Both the position numbers and the translations under genes were made by a program. The notes under the pieces were generated by a model. It was given only the letters and a program-made list of their open reading frames with translations. It made no database searches and was not told the DNA's origin. Positions 19,351 through 28,813 of a stretch of 64,000 nt of DNA are shown piece after piece. This stretch comes from Pseudomonas sp. Root71 (lineage in GTDB: Bacteria > Pseudomonadota > Gammaproteobacteria > Pseudomonadales > Pseudomonadaceae): contig NZ_LMHY01000001.1 of the NCBI RefSeq assembly GCF_001429045.1, positions 317,892 through 381,891 on the forward strand, written 5' to 3'. The first letter of the stretch is position 1. Each line of letters begins with the position of its first letter.

Positions 19351-20967
19351 TTGGCCCATCCCGCCCAGCGCCGCTGGTATCCCGTCGTCTTCGCCATCGC
19401 TGCGCTGGTCCTGTTGCCCCTGAGCGTCCTGCTGCTTTCCTGGCAAACCATCGATCAACAGATCTGGTCCCATCTCTGGGACACACAGATGCCGCGGTTG
19501 CTGGGCAATACACTGACCCTGGTGCTAGGCGTCGGTGTCGGCGTGACCGCCCTGGGTGTCAGCCTGGCCTGGCTCACCAGCCTTTGCGAATTCCCCGGCC
19601 GGCGCTGGCTGGACTGGGCGCTGATGCTGCCCTTCGCGATCCCTGCCTATGTGTTGGCCTTCGTCTTCGTTGGCCTGCTGGATTTCGCCGGCCCCGTGCA
19701 AACCCTGCTGCGCGAGTGGTTTGGCAGTGGTCTGCGGCTGCCGCGCGTGCGCTCCACGGGTGGGGTGATTGTGGTGCTGGTGCTGGTTTTCTATCCCTAT
19801 GTCTATCTGCTGGCGCGCACCGCCTTCCTCGCCCAGGGCAAGGGTCTGATGGAAGCCGCGCGAGTCCTTGGCCAGTCGCCCTGGCAAGCGTTCTGGCGGG
19901 TGGCGTTGCCCATGGCGCGACCAGCCATCGGTGCGGGCGTGGCATTGGCGTTGATGGAAACCCTGGCGGACTTCGGCGCCGTGTCGGTGTTCAACTTCGA
20001 TACCTTCACCACGGCCATCTACAAGACCTGGTACGGTTTTTTCAGCCTGTCGTCCGCCGCGCAACTGGCCAGCCTGTTACTGCTGGTGGTGATGCTCGTG
20101 CTCTACGGCGAACGGCGTGCCCGTGGGGCCAACCGGGCGAGCAACGAGCGACCACGGGTCAAGGCGCTGTATCACCTGCGAGGCATCAAGGCACTGGCGG
20201 CCACGACGTGGTGCGGTCTGGTGTTCGCCTGCGCCTTCGTTATCCCGATGCTGCAATTGGCGGTGTGGTTCTGGTTGCGCGGGCGCTTCGATCTCGACGA
20301 GCGCTACACCGGGTTGATCGTCCATACCTTGTACCTGGGGGCGATGGCGGCGTTGATCACCGTCAGCGTCGCCTTGTTACTGGCGTTTGCCCGACGACTG
20401 GCACCCACCCGGGTCATTCGTTCCGGGATCAGTCTGGCCAATCTGGGTTATGCCTTGCCTGGTTCGGTGCTGGCGGTGTCGATCATGCTGGCGTTCAGTT
20501 ACCTGGATCGCGAGCTGGTGATCCCGTTCTCGAGCTGGCTCGGTGGCGCGGGCAAGCCACTGCTGCTGGGCAGCCTGTCGGCGTTGCTGCTGGCCTATCT
20601 GGTGCGTTTCATTGCGGTGGCCTACGGTCCGCTGGAAAGCAGCCTGGCGCGTATAAGGCCATCTTTGCCCGAAGCGGCACGTAGCCTTGGCGTCAGTGGG
20701 CCACGACTGTTTTTCAAAGTGTATCTGCCATTATTGCTACCCGGCACGTTGAGCGCCGCGCTGCTGGTGTTCGTCGACGTGCTCAAGGAAATGCCCGCGA
20801 CCTTGCTGATGCGCCCGTTTGGTTGGGACACGCTGGCAGTGCGAATCTTCGAAATGACCAGCGAAGGCGAATGGGCGCGGGCGTCTTTGCCGGCCTTGAC
20901 CCTGGTGCTGGTCGGGCTGTTGCCGGTCATCGGATTGATCCGGCGCTCGGCGCATCGAAACAGCTAG
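19351..20967 (+). CDS. Ferric iron ABC transporter, fused permease (FbpB/SfuB type)
   Basis: 538-aa inner-membrane protein made of two binding-protein-dependent permease halves, with about twelve hydrophobic segments. Each half has its EAA loop (MEAARVLGQSPWQAFWRVALP near 170 and LPEAARSLGVSGPRLFFKVYLP near 440). I choose TTG 19351, which follows GAGAGATTTTCC and begins AHPAQRRWYPVV. The longer frame from 19264 would translate the REPIN arm. No ATPase follows, so the permease must borrow one encoded elsewhere. Confidence 0.9.
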   Translation: MAHPAQRRWYPVVFAIAALVLLPLSVLLLSWQTIDQQIWSHLWDTQMPRLLGNTLTLVLGVGVGVTALGVSLAWLTSLCEFPGRRWLDWALMLPFAIPAYVLAFVFVGLLDFAGPVQTLLREWFGSGLRLPRVRSTGGVIVVLVLVFYPYVYLLARTAFLAQGKGLMEAARVLGQSPWQAFWRVALPMARPAIGAGVALALMETLADFGAVSVFNFDTFTTAIYKTWYGFFSLSSAAQLASLLLLVVMLVLYGERRARGANRASNERPRVKALYHLRGIKALAATTWCGLVFACAFVIPMLQLAVWFWLRGRFDLDERYTGLIVHTLYLGAMAALITVSVALLLAFARRLAPTRVIRSGISLANLGYALPGSVLAVSIMLAFSYLDRELVIPFSSWLGGAGKPLLLGSLSALLLAYLVRFIAVAYGPLESSLARIRPSLPEAARSLGVSGPRLFFKVYLPLLLPGTLSAALLVFVDVLKEMPATLLMRPFGWDTLAVRIFEMTSEGEWARASLPALTLVLVGLLPVIGLIRRSAHRNS

Positions 20968-21123
20968 GTGTCAGTCCTACACCTTGCGGCTACAATGCGC
21001 GGCATTCGGTGCGGTCAGTCTGACAGACCAGGTAGCTGAAATCGGCTGAAGGCCCTTTGTTTCAAGGCATTCAGTCCGTGCAGCACCTGCCCGCGCCTTC
21101 GCCACGCCCGGAAGGAGAAACCC

Positions 21124-22206
21124 ATGGGACAGCGTACGCCTCTGTATGACCTTCATCTCGCACTCGGCGCGAAGATGGTCGATTTTGGCGGTTGGGACAT
21201 GCCTCTGCATTATGGATCGCAGGTCGAGGAGCACCATCAGGTGCGCCGCGATTGCGGTGTCTTCGATGTATCCCACATGACCGTAATCGATGTCGGCGGC
21301 ACCCAGGCCAAAGCCTGGCTCCGGCATTTGCTGGCCAATGATGTCGAACGCCTGCACAGCCCCGGCCGTGCTTTGTACAGCACCATGCTCAACGAGCAGG
21401 GCGGGATCGTCGATGACATGATCGTCTACCGTCTCGATGAGGGTTATCGCCTGGTGGTCAACGCCTCCACCCGCGATCAGGACATGGCCTGGATGCAAGC
21501 GCATCTCGACGGTTTCGACGTGCAACTTCGCGAGCGTTCCGAATTGGCGATGCTGGCCATCCAGGGCCCTCACGCCCGGCAGAAAATTGCCGAACTGGTC
21601 AGCCAGTCCCGCGGCAACCTGATCCAGCTCCTCAAGCCCTTCGAAGGCCTGTCCGATGGTGACTGGTTCATCGCGCGCACCGGTTATACCGGCGAAGACG
21701 GCCTGGAAATCATTCTGCCGGCCGATCAGGCGCCAGGCTTTTTCAACGATCTGGTCGGTGCCGGGATTTCTCCCATCGGCCTTGGCGCGCGGGATACCTT
21801 GCGGGTCGAAGCCGGCATGAACCTTTATGGTCAGGACATCCAGCAGGATATTTCACCCTTGGCCTCCAATATGGCCTGGAGCATTGCCTGGGAGCCCGCC
21901 ACCCGGAAGTTCATCGGGCGCAAGGCGCTGGAAGCCGAGCAGGCCGCCGGCATACAGCACAAACTGGTAGGGCTGGTCCTTGAGGAGCGCGGTGTTTTGC
22001 GTGCTCATCAGGTGGTTCGTATCGCTGATGTTGGCGAAGGGGAGATCACCAGTGGTAGTTTCTCTCCTACGCTAAGCAAGTCGATTGCACTGGCGCGCGT
22101 GCCGATGGCAACAGCCGACCGCGCTGAAGTGGAAATCCGTGGCAAGTGGTACCCGGTCCGGGTGGTCAAGCCGACCTTCGTACGCCACGGCAAAACCTTG
22201 ATCTAA
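21124..22206 (+). CDS. gcvT: Glycine cleavage system aminomethyltransferase (T protein)
   Basis: Transfers the methylene group from lipoyl-bound aminomethyl on GcvH to tetrahydrofolate, releasing ammonia. The 360-aa protein starts [30 protein letters not shown], and has [12 protein letters not shown], the folate-site region [13 protein letters not shown] and the C-terminal PTFVRHGKT barrel end. An AAGGAG ribosome site lies eight bases upstream. I looked for a glycine riboswitch in the 156-base leader and did not see its conserved core. Confidence 0.97.
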   Translation: MGQRTPLYDLHLALGAKMVDFGGWDMPLHYGSQVEEHHQVRRDCGVFDVSHMTVIDVGGTQAKAWLRHLLANDVERLHSPGRALYSTMLNEQGGIVDDMIVYRLDEGYRLVVNASTRDQDMAWMQAHLDGFDVQLRERSELAMLAIQGPHARQKIAELVSQSRGNLIQLLKPFEGLSDGDWFIARTGYTGEDGLEIILPADQAPGFFNDLVGAGISPIGLGARDTLRVEAGMNLYGQDIQQDISPLASNMAWSIAWEPATRKFIGRKALEAEQAAGIQHKLVGLVLEERGVLRAHQVVRIADVGEGEITSGSFSPTLSKSIALARVPMATADRAEVEIRGKWYPVRVVKPTFVRHGKTLI

Positions 22207-22255
22207 TCTTTTCCAGCGGTTAACGACCGCTGACAATTTCCTGAGGACACAGAAC

Positions 22256-22639
22256 ATGAGCAATATCCCTGCCGACCTGCGTTTTGCCGAAAGTCACGAA
22301 TGGGCACGTCTGGAAGCCGATGGCACCGTCACCGTGGGCATCAGCGATCACGCGCAGGAAGCGCTGGGTGATGTGGTGTTCGTCGAGCTGACTGAAGTTG
22401 GTAAAGTCTTCAGCGCTGGCGATCAATCTGGTGTGGTGGAGTCGGTTAAAGCCGCTTCCGACATTTACGCTCCGATCAGCGGCGAAGTGATTGCGATCAA
22501 CGAAGAACTGGGTGGTTCGCCAGAGTTGCTCAACACCGACCCGTACGGCGCGTGGATCTTCAAGCTCAAGCCAAGCGACAAGGCAGAGCTGGAAAAGCTG
22601 CTGGATGCCGCCGGCTACAAGGCTGCCATCGGCGAATAA
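22256..22639 (+). CDS. gcvH: Glycine cleavage system H protein
   Basis: 127-aa lipoyl carrier that shuttles the aminomethyl group between GcvP and GcvT. The lipoylated lysine is K65 in the conserved stretch [20 protein letters not shown]. The protein begins [27 protein letters not shown] as expected. It is 49 bases after gcvT in the same operon and is followed by a strong terminator that cuts it off from gcvP. Confidence 0.98.
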   Translation: MSNIPADLRFAESHEWARLEADGTVTVGISDHAQEALGDVVFVELTEVGKVFSAGDQSGVVESVKAASDIYAPISGEVIAINEELGGSPELLNTDPYGAWIFKLKPSDKAELEKLLDAAGYKAAIGE

Positions 22640-22656
22640 GCCTGACGCAACATCCC

Positions 22657-22684
22657 AAAGCCCCGATCCGTCGGGGCTTTTTCA
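22657..22684 (+). terminator. Rho-independent terminator after gcvH
   Basis: AAAGCCCCGA / TCGGGGCTTT stem with a short loop and TTTTT tail, 17 bases after the gcvH stop. Confidence 0.92.
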
Positions 22685-22692
22685 TTGCGGGC

Positions 22693-23835
22693 TCAGGCGT
22701 CGCGCAAAACCGCTTTCACCGCCGCCACCGAACGCTCGACATCGGCTTTGCTCATCGCCGTGAACATCGGCAGCGAGACAATCAGCCGACCGACCTGCTC
22801 AGCGACCGGGAACATGCCCTCCTTGAAGCCGCACTCGCGGTACAGGCTCAACAGGTGAATCGGTGGGTAGTGATAGCCGATCCCGACACCCAATGCCTGC
22901 ATCTGCTCCATGAAAGTCGCCCGCGCCGGTTTGCCATCCGTGCGTTCCGGTAATACCAGCTGGAACAGATGCCAGTTACTGTTCTCGAAATCCGCTGGCG
23001 GCAGTTGCGCTCCGTACTGCGCTTCGAAATCCTCGCCAAAACAGGCGAAATAGTGCCGGGCCAGGTCACGGCGATGAGCGGTGATGGCTTCGATATGAGC
23101 AAATTGCCCCAGGCCAATGGCTGCGGCGACGTCGGTCATGTTGAACTTGCCACCCAGCAAGTCGACATCCAGGCCATCGAAGCCGTTGCGGGTAACGCCC
23201 TGCAACCGGTATTTCTCCGCCAGTCGTACTTCTTCGGCCGTATTCAGCACCAGGCAACCGCCCTCGGAGGAGGTGACGTTTTTGTTCGCCTGGAAACTGA
23301 AGGACACGAAGTCCCCCGTCGAACCAATGCGTTGGCCGTTCCAGCTGGAGCCCAGCGCCTGGGCTGCATCCTCCACGATCCGCAGGCCGTGCTTTTTCGC
23401 CAGGGCGTACAAACGTGTCATGTCCACCGGCAACCCGGCGAGGTACACCGGGATGATGGCTTTGGTGCGGGGGGTAATCGCCGCTTCCAGTTGATCGAGA
23501 TCGATATTGCGGGTCATCGGGTCGATGTCGGCAAACACCGGGGTGGCGCCGACTTCCAGGATGACGTTGGCGGTGGCCACCCAGGAAATCGGCGTGGTGA
23601 TCACTTCATCGCCTGGCCCGACCCCGGCAATCCGCAAGGCGATTTCCATGGTGCAGGTGCCGGAGTTGAAGGTGCGCACCGGGCGCCCGCCAAAATACTC
23701 CGAGAGTTGAGCTTCGAAGGCCTGGACCTTGGGGCCGCTGGTGATCCAGCCCGAGCGCAATACGTCGCCGACGGCGGCAATCGTGGCTTCATCGATAGTA
23801 GGTTTGGAAAACGGCAGGAAAGGCAGTTGGCTCAT
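22693..23835 (-). CDS. DegT/DnrJ/EryC1/StrS-family PLP aminotransferase
   Basis: 380-aa fold-type I PLP enzyme of the sugar aminotransferase family. It shows LPFSKPTIDEATIAAVGDVL at the start, FNSGTCTMEIALRIAGVGPGDEVITTP, VEDAAQALGSSWNGQRIG and the cofactor lysine K185 in FSFQANKNVTSSEGG. Such enzymes aminate keto-sugars for surface polysaccharides, as ArnB does in lipid A modification. No sugar-nucleotide genes accompany it. It sits on the opposite strand between gcvH and gcvP, so its role is unclear. ATG 23835 is preferred over a GTG four codons upstream. Confidence 0.9.
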   Translation of the reverse strand: MSQLPFLPFSKPTIDEATIAAVGDVLRSGWITSGPKVQAFEAQLSEYFGGRPVRTFNSGTCTMEIALRIAGVGPGDEVITTPISWVATANVILEVGATPVFADIDPMTRNIDLDQLEAAITPRTKAIIPVYLAGLPVDMTRLYALAKKHGLRIVEDAAQALGSSWNGQRIGSTGDFVSFSFQANKNVTSSEGGCLVLNTAEEVRLAEKYRLQGVTRNGFDGLDVDLLGGKFNMTDVAAAIGLGQFAHIEAITAHRRDLARHYFACFGEDFEAQYGAQLPPADFENSNWHLFQLVLPERTDGKPARATFMEQMQALGVGIGYHYPPIHLLSLYRECGFKEGMFPVAEQVGRLIVSLPMFTAMSKADVERSVAAVKAVLRDA

Positions 23836-23988
23836 GGATACAGTCACCGATCAGCGGACATTGGGCAGGCGGCGGACATGATGATCCGGATTGCTCGAGC
23901 GCGCCACGCCATCCACCGGGAGATCGACTGCTATGCTGGTTTGACCGTGTTGCATCGACGCTGAGCGCCAGTCAAGAGAGAGCCCGTC

Positions 23989-26862
23989 ATGTCCCAGTTG
24001 CCGTCCCTGAGCCAGTTACGCGACCCCAATGCCTTTCTGCGCCGCCACCTCGGGCCCGATGCCGCCGAGCAGCAGGCGATGCTCGACAGCCTCGGCCTGG
24101 GCAGTCGGGTCGAATTGATCGAGCAGACGGTGCCGCCGGGCATCCGTCTCAACCGGGCGCTGGATCTGCCCCCGGCACTCGATGAAGAGGCCGCGCTGGC
24201 CAAGCTGCGCGGTTATGCCGAACAGAACCAGGTCTGGACCAGCCTGATCGGCATGGGCTACCACGGCACCCTCACACCGGCCGTCATTCTGCGCAACGTG
24301 CTGGAAAATCCCGGCTGGTACACCGCGTACACCCCTTATCAACCTGAGATCGCCCAAGGGCGGCTCGAAGCGCTGCTTAACTTCCAGCAACTGACCATTG
24401 ACCTGACCGGCCTGGAGCTGGCCAATGCCTCACTGCTTGATGAGGCCACCGCCGCGGCGGAGGCCATGGCCCTGGCCAAGCGGGTCGCCAAGTCCAAAAG
24501 CAACCTGTTCTTTGTCGACGAAAACTGCCACCCGCAAACCATTTCCGTGGTGCAGACCCGTGCTGAAGGTTTCGGCTTCGAGCTGATCGTCGACGCTGTG
24601 GATAACTTGAAGCAGCACCAGGTGTTCGGCGCATTGCTGCAATACCCCGACACCCACGGTGAAATCCACGACCTGCGGCCGCTGATCGATCACCTGCACG
24701 CGCAACAGGCCCTGGCCTGCGTCGCCACGGATTTGCTGAGCCTGTTGATGCTGACCCCGCCAGGTGAACTGGGTGCCGATGTGGTGTTCGGTTCGTCCCA
24801 GCGATTTGGCGTGCCCATGGGCTACGGCGGGCCTCACGCGGCATTTTTTGCCAGCCGCGATGAATACAAACGGGCAATTCCCGGGCGGATCATCGGTGTT
24901 TCGAAAGATGCGCGGGGCAACACCGCCTTGCGCATGGCCCTGCAAACCCGCGAGCAACACATCCGCCGGGAGAAGGCCAACTCCAACATCTGCACGGCCC
25001 AGGTGCTGCTGGCCAATATCGCCAGTTTCTATGCGGTCTACCACGGCCCCGAAGGGCTCAAGCGGATCGCCCAGCGGGTTCATCGGCTGACCTGCATCCT
25101 GGCCGCCGGGCTTGAGCGCAACGGTATCACCCGGATCAACCGGCACTTCTTCGACACCCTGACGCTGGAAGTCGGCGGAGCCCAGACCGCGATCATCGAA
25201 AGTGCCCGGGCCGCACAGATCAACCTGCGCATTCTCGGGCGCGGCCAACTGGGCTTGAGCCTTGACGAGACCTGTGACGAAGGCACCGTGGCGAAGCTGT
25301 TCGATGTGTTCCTGGGGGCCGATCACGGGTTCAGCGTCGATGACCTGGATGCCGAGGTCTTGCCTGGCGGTATTCCCGAAGGGCTGGTGCGAACTTCGCC
25401 TTATCTGCGCCATCCCGTGTTCAGCGCCCATCACAGCGAAACCGAGATGCTGCGCTACCTCAAGCAACTGGAAAACAAGGACCTGGCGCTCAATCAATCG
25501 ATGATCCCGCTGGGCTCCTGCACCATGAAGCTCAATGCCACCAGCGAGATGATCCCGATTACCTGGCCGCAGTTCGCCAACCTGCACCCGTTCGTGCCCA
25601 AGGAACAGGCCGCCGGTTATGGACTGATGATCGAGGAGCTGGAGCGCTGGTTGTGTGCGATCACCGGTTTCGACGCGATCTGCATGCAACCCAACTCCGG
25701 TGCCCAGGGCGAATACGCCGGGCTACTGGCAATCCGCAAATACAATGAGAGCCGGCAACAGGGCGGCCGCGATATTTGCCTGATTCCTTCGTCGGCTCAT
25801 GGCACCAATCCCGCGTCGGCGCAGATGGCCGGGATGCGCGTGGTGATCGTCGAGTGTGACGAGGCGGGCAACGTTGACCTGGATGACCTCAAGGAAAAAG
25901 CCGCGCAGGCCGCAGACAAACTCGCCTGCCTGATGGCGACCTATCCTTCGACCCATGGCGTGTATGAGGAGGGAATCAGCGAAATCTGTGAAGTGATCCA
26001 CCAGCACGGGGGGCAGGTGTACATGGATGGCGCCAACCTCAACGCTCAGGTCGGATTGGCGCGTCCGGCCGATATCGGCGCCGATGTCTCGCACATGAAC
26101 CTGCACAAGACCTTCTGCATTCCCCATGGTGGCGGTGGGCCGGGCATGGGGCCGATTGGTGTTCGGGCGCATCTGGCGCCGTTCGTGGCCAACCATCCGG
26201 TGGTGCCGATCGACGGCCCGCTTCCACAAAATGGCGCCGTCAGCGCAGCACCCTGGGGCAGCGCAAGCATTCTGCCGATCAGCTGGATGTACATCGCGAT
26301 GATGGGGCCGCAGTTGGCGGACGCCAGCGAAGTGGCGATCCTCGCCGCGAATTACCTGGCGCGGCATTTGTCCGGTGCCTTTCCTGTGCTCTACACCGGG
26401 CGCAACGAGCGGGTGGCCCATGAATGCATCCTCGACCTGCGTCCGCTCAAGGCGTTGACCGGCATTACCGAGGAGGACGTGGCCAAGCGCTTGATGGATT
26501 ACGGCTTCCATGCCCCGACCATGTCGTTTCCGGTGCCGGGGACGCTGATGGTTGAACCGACCGAAAGTGAGTCGAAGGCGGAGCTGGACCGGTTCATCGG
26601 GGCAATGCTGAGCATCCGCGCGGAAATCAACGAGGTGCAGAACGGCAATTGGCCGGCTGAAGAAAACCCGTTGAAAGGTGCGCCGCATACGTTGGCCGAT
26701 ATCACCGGCGTGTGGGAGCGGCCATACAGCATCGTGCAAGCGGTCACGCCAGACGCGCACACCAAGGCGCACAAATACTGGCCGGTGGTGAACCGGGTGG
26801 ACAACGTGTATGGAGACCGGAACCTGTTTTGTGCCTGTGTGCCGGTGGATGATTACCGCTGA
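23989..26862 (+). CDS. gcvP: Glycine dehydrogenase (decarboxylating), P protein
   Basis: 957-aa single-chain P protein that decarboxylates glycine and loads the aminomethyl group on GcvH. N- and C-terminal halves are both present, starting [21 protein letters not shown]. The PLP lysine is K707 in [19 protein letters not shown]. It starts after an AGAGAG site at 23976. Because an opposite-strand gene and the gcvH terminator lie between, it must have its own promoter, probably in the 150 bases shared with the divergent aminotransferase. Confidence 0.97.
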   Translation: MSQLPSLSQLRDPNAFLRRHLGPDAAEQQAMLDSLGLGSRVELIEQTVPPGIRLNRALDLPPALDEEAALAKLRGYAEQNQVWTSLIGMGYHGTLTPAVILRNVLENPGWYTAYTPYQPEIAQGRLEALLNFQQLTIDLTGLELANASLLDEATAAAEAMALAKRVAKSKSNLFFVDENCHPQTISVVQTRAEGFGFELIVDAVDNLKQHQVFGALLQYPDTHGEIHDLRPLIDHLHAQQALACVATDLLSLLMLTPPGELGADVVFGSSQRFGVPMGYGGPHAAFFASRDEYKRAIPGRIIGVSKDARGNTALRMALQTREQHIRREKANSNICTAQVLLANIASFYAVYHGPEGLKRIAQRVHRLTCILAAGLERNGITRINRHFFDTLTLEVGGAQTAIIESARAAQINLRILGRGQLGLSLDETCDEGTVAKLFDVFLGADHGFSVDDLDAEVLPGGIPEGLVRTSPYLRHPVFSAHHSETEMLRYLKQLENKDLALNQSMIPLGSCTMKLNATSEMIPITWPQFANLHPFVPKEQAAGYGLMIEELERWLCAITGFDAICMQPNSGAQGEYAGLLAIRKYNESRQQGGRDICLIPSSAHGTNPASAQMAGMRVVIVECDEAGNVDLDDLKEKAAQAADKLACLMATYPSTHGVYEEGISEICEVIHQHGGQVYMDGANLNAQVGLARPADIGADVSHMNLHKTFCIPHGGGGPGMGPIGVRAHLAPFVANHPVVPIDGPLPQNGAVSAAPWGSASILPISWMYIAMMGPQLADASEVAILAANYLARHLSGAFPVLYTGRNERVAHECILDLRPLKALTGITEEDVAKRLMDYGFHAPTMSFPVPGTLMVEPTESESKAELDRFIGAMLSIRAEINEVQNGNWPAEENPLKGAPHTLADITGVWERPYSIVQAVTPDAHTKAHKYWPVVNRVDNVYGDRNLFCACVPVDDYR

Positions 26863-26919
26863 CATTTCAGGCTGTTCCCACAGGGGTATCAGTGAACATG
26901 AGGTTGTGTTCGCAAAGCA

Positions 26920-26952
26920 AAAAAAATGCCGCTCATATGAGCGGCATTTTTC
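26920..26952. terminator. Bidirectional terminator between gcvP and DUF2388 gene
   Basis: AAAAAATGCCGCTCATATGAGCGGCATTTTTC is a near-perfect palindrome with A and T runs on both sides, between two converging genes. Confidence 0.9.
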
Positions 26953-26963
26953 ATTCGCAACGC

Positions 26964-27281
26964 TTACTCCGAAGCCACGGCATTCTTCGCCAGGATCGCG
27001 TTTGCCAGCTCCATGTCCGTGGCTTGCAGGCCCGGGTTGTCGGCGCGGACTTTCTGCATGGCCGCTTCCAGGTACGGGCCGCGGATACTGCCATCACTGG
27101 CGACGAAGCTGCTGGCATCGTCCTGGGCTGCGACAACCAGCTTGTTATCCTTGGATGTCAGATAGCTCGAACCGGTGGTTGCGCCGGAGGTGAGAACGTT
27201 ACGCCAAAAAGTATCGGCCATCGCCGAACCGACAGGCAAAGACAACAGCGCGACGGTAGCGACAGCAAGTTTGAAACGCAT
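26964..27281 (-). CDS. DUF2388 exported protein
   Basis: 105-aa small secreted or periplasmic protein: a signal peptide ending GSAMA, then DTFWRNVLTSGATTGSSYLTS and a short conserved domain ending in NAILAKNAVASE. This family is found as several paralogues in pseudomonads and has no assigned function. It lies downstream of nfeD on the same strand with a 68-base gap, and ends at a bidirectional terminator. Confidence 0.85.
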   Translation of the reverse strand: MRFKLAVATVALLSLPVGSAMADTFWRNVLTSGATTGSSYLTSKDNKLVVAAQDDASSFVASDGSIRGPYLEAAMQKVRADNPGLQATDMELANAILAKNAVASE

Positions 27282-27349
27282 GACAGGGTGACTCCACTGG
27301 GTTGACTACGCGGTTGGATTGCCAACCCCCAATCGAGTTCCGTGGTCGC

Positions 27350-27799
27350 CTAATCCGCCGCTTCGACCAGCAGGATCGCGCCTTGCTGGCCGACCACCCG
27401 CACGCGACTGCCAATGCCAGCATCCGGCCCTCGGGCCATCCACACGCCGTCGGCCACCTTGATTTTGCCGCGACCGTCGACAATCGCTTCATGCACCACA
27501 AAGGTTTTGCCGATCAGATCCTGACCGCGCAGGTTCAGGTGCGGCTGATCGCTCGGGCGCGCCGCCGTGCGCTGACGTCGCCACCAGTACAACGCGGTGG
27601 TGATCGACAGCAGGCCGAACAGCAGAAACTGCCATTCCCAGGACAGGTCCGGCAGCAGGAAGGTCAAGACGCCCACGGCGGCCGCAGCCATGCCGATCCA
27701 CAGCAGGTAACCGCCGGCGCCGAACACTTCGAGAATCAACAGCACCGTGCCCAGCGCCAACCAGTCCCAGAACGAAAGGTGCTGCAAAAATGCCCACAT
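27350..27799 (-). CDS. NfeD family membrane protein, short form
   Basis: 149-aa protein with two or three hydrophobic segments (WDWLALGTVLLILEVFGAGGYLLWIGMAAAAVG and LLFGLLSITTALYW) followed by a C-terminal OB-fold of about 60 residues (LRGQDLIGKTFVVHEAI, RVRVVGQQGAILLVEAAD). It lacks the N-terminal protease of long NfeD proteins. Short NfeDs partner with SPFH proteins, and here the SPFH gene is eight bases upstream in the same operon. Confidence 0.9.
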   Translation of the reverse strand: MWAFLQHLSFWDWLALGTVLLILEVFGAGGYLLWIGMAAAAVGVLTFLLPDLSWEWQFLLFGLLSITTALYWWRRQRTAARPSDQPHLNLRGQDLIGKTFVVHEAIVDGRGKIKVADGVWMARGPDAGIGSRVRVVGQQGAILLVEAAD

Positions 27800-27807
27800 G
27801 GCGCGCC

Positions 27808-28728
27808 TCAGGCTTTCTTGTTATCGAAAGTGGCCTTGACGATTTCGCCAATGCCGCCCACCGCGCCAATCATCGAACTGGCCTCCAGCGGCATCAGGAT
27901 CACCTTGCTGTTGTTGGCCGAAGCCAGCTTGCCCAGCGCATCGATGTACTTTTGCGCGACGAAGTAGTTGACCGCCTGCACGTTGCCGCTGGCGATGGCT
28001 TCGGACACCACTTTGGTCGCCTGTGCTTCTGCCGCGGCTTGCCGCTCGCGGGCTTCGGATTCCAGGAACGCGGCCTGGCGACTGCCTTCGGCTTCGAGGA
28101 TCTGTGCCTGCTTCTTGCCTTCCGCGGTCAGGATCGCTGCGGCGCGCAGGCCCTCGGCTTCGAGGATCTGTGCACGCTTGATCCGTTCGGCTTTCATCTG
28201 CCCCGACATCGCCGCCATCAGGTCGGCGGGTGGGCTGATGTCCTTGATCTCGATCCGGGTGATCTTGATGCCCCACGGCGCGGTCGCTTCGTCGACAGTG
28301 CGCAGCAGTTTTTCGTTGATCCCGTCACGCTGGCTGAGCATGGCGTCGAGTTCCATCGAGCCGAGCACGGTGCGGATGTTGGTTTGCAGCAGGTTGCGGA
28401 TGGCGTGTTCGAGGTTGTTGACCTCATAGGCCGCCTGGGCCGTGTTGACCACCTGGAAGAAGCACACGGCGTCGATTTGCACCGTGGCGTTGTCGGCGGT
28501 GATGACTTCCTGCGGCGGAATATCCAGCACGCTTTCCATCACATTCATCTTGCGGCCGATGCGGTCCATGACCGGAATGATGACGTTCAAACCCGGCTTG
28601 AGCGTGTTGGTGTAGCGACCGAAACGCTCGACTGTCCATTCAAAGCCCTGGGGCACGACCTTGAAACCCATGAACAGAATGGCGACCACCAGGCCGACAA
28701 AAAGCAAAAGCACACTACCGATCTGCAT
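27808..28728 (-). CDS. SPFH/Band 7 membrane protein (QmcA/paraslipin type)
   Basis: 306-aa protein with one N-terminal membrane segment ([20 protein letters not shown]), then a Band 7 domain ([48 protein letters not shown]) and a long Ala/Glu/Gln-rich coiled coil at about 185-260. SPFH proteins oligomerise into membrane microdomain scaffolds and bind proteases such as FtsH. ATG 28728 is preceded by AAGGAA; the extra 13 residues of the longer frame are not needed. It is first in an operon with nfeD. Confidence 0.93.
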   Translation of the reverse strand: MQIGSVLLLFVGLVVAILFMGFKVVPQGFEWTVERFGRYTNTLKPGLNVIIPVMDRIGRKMNVMESVLDIPPQEVITADNATVQIDAVCFFQVVNTAQAAYEVNNLEHAIRNLLQTNIRTVLGSMELDAMLSQRDGINEKLLRTVDEATAPWGIKITRIEIKDISPPADLMAAMSGQMKAERIKRAQILEAEGLRAAAILTAEGKKQAQILEAEGSRQAAFLESEARERQAAAEAQATKVVSEAIASGNVQAVNYFVAQKYIDALGKLASANNSKVILMPLEASSMIGAVGGIGEIVKATFDNKKA

Positions 28729-28813
28729 AACGATTCCTTGTTGATGTGTGGATCTGTGGAGTTTCAATCGCTGGAGTGTAGCTGTGCCGATGCCGGATAA
28801 GTACAGCCGGGTC

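Noticed and set aside
20968..21123. Possible glycine riboswitch in the gcvT leader
   Set aside because: I looked for the conserved glycine aptamer core and found no convincing match in the 156 bases before gcvT.
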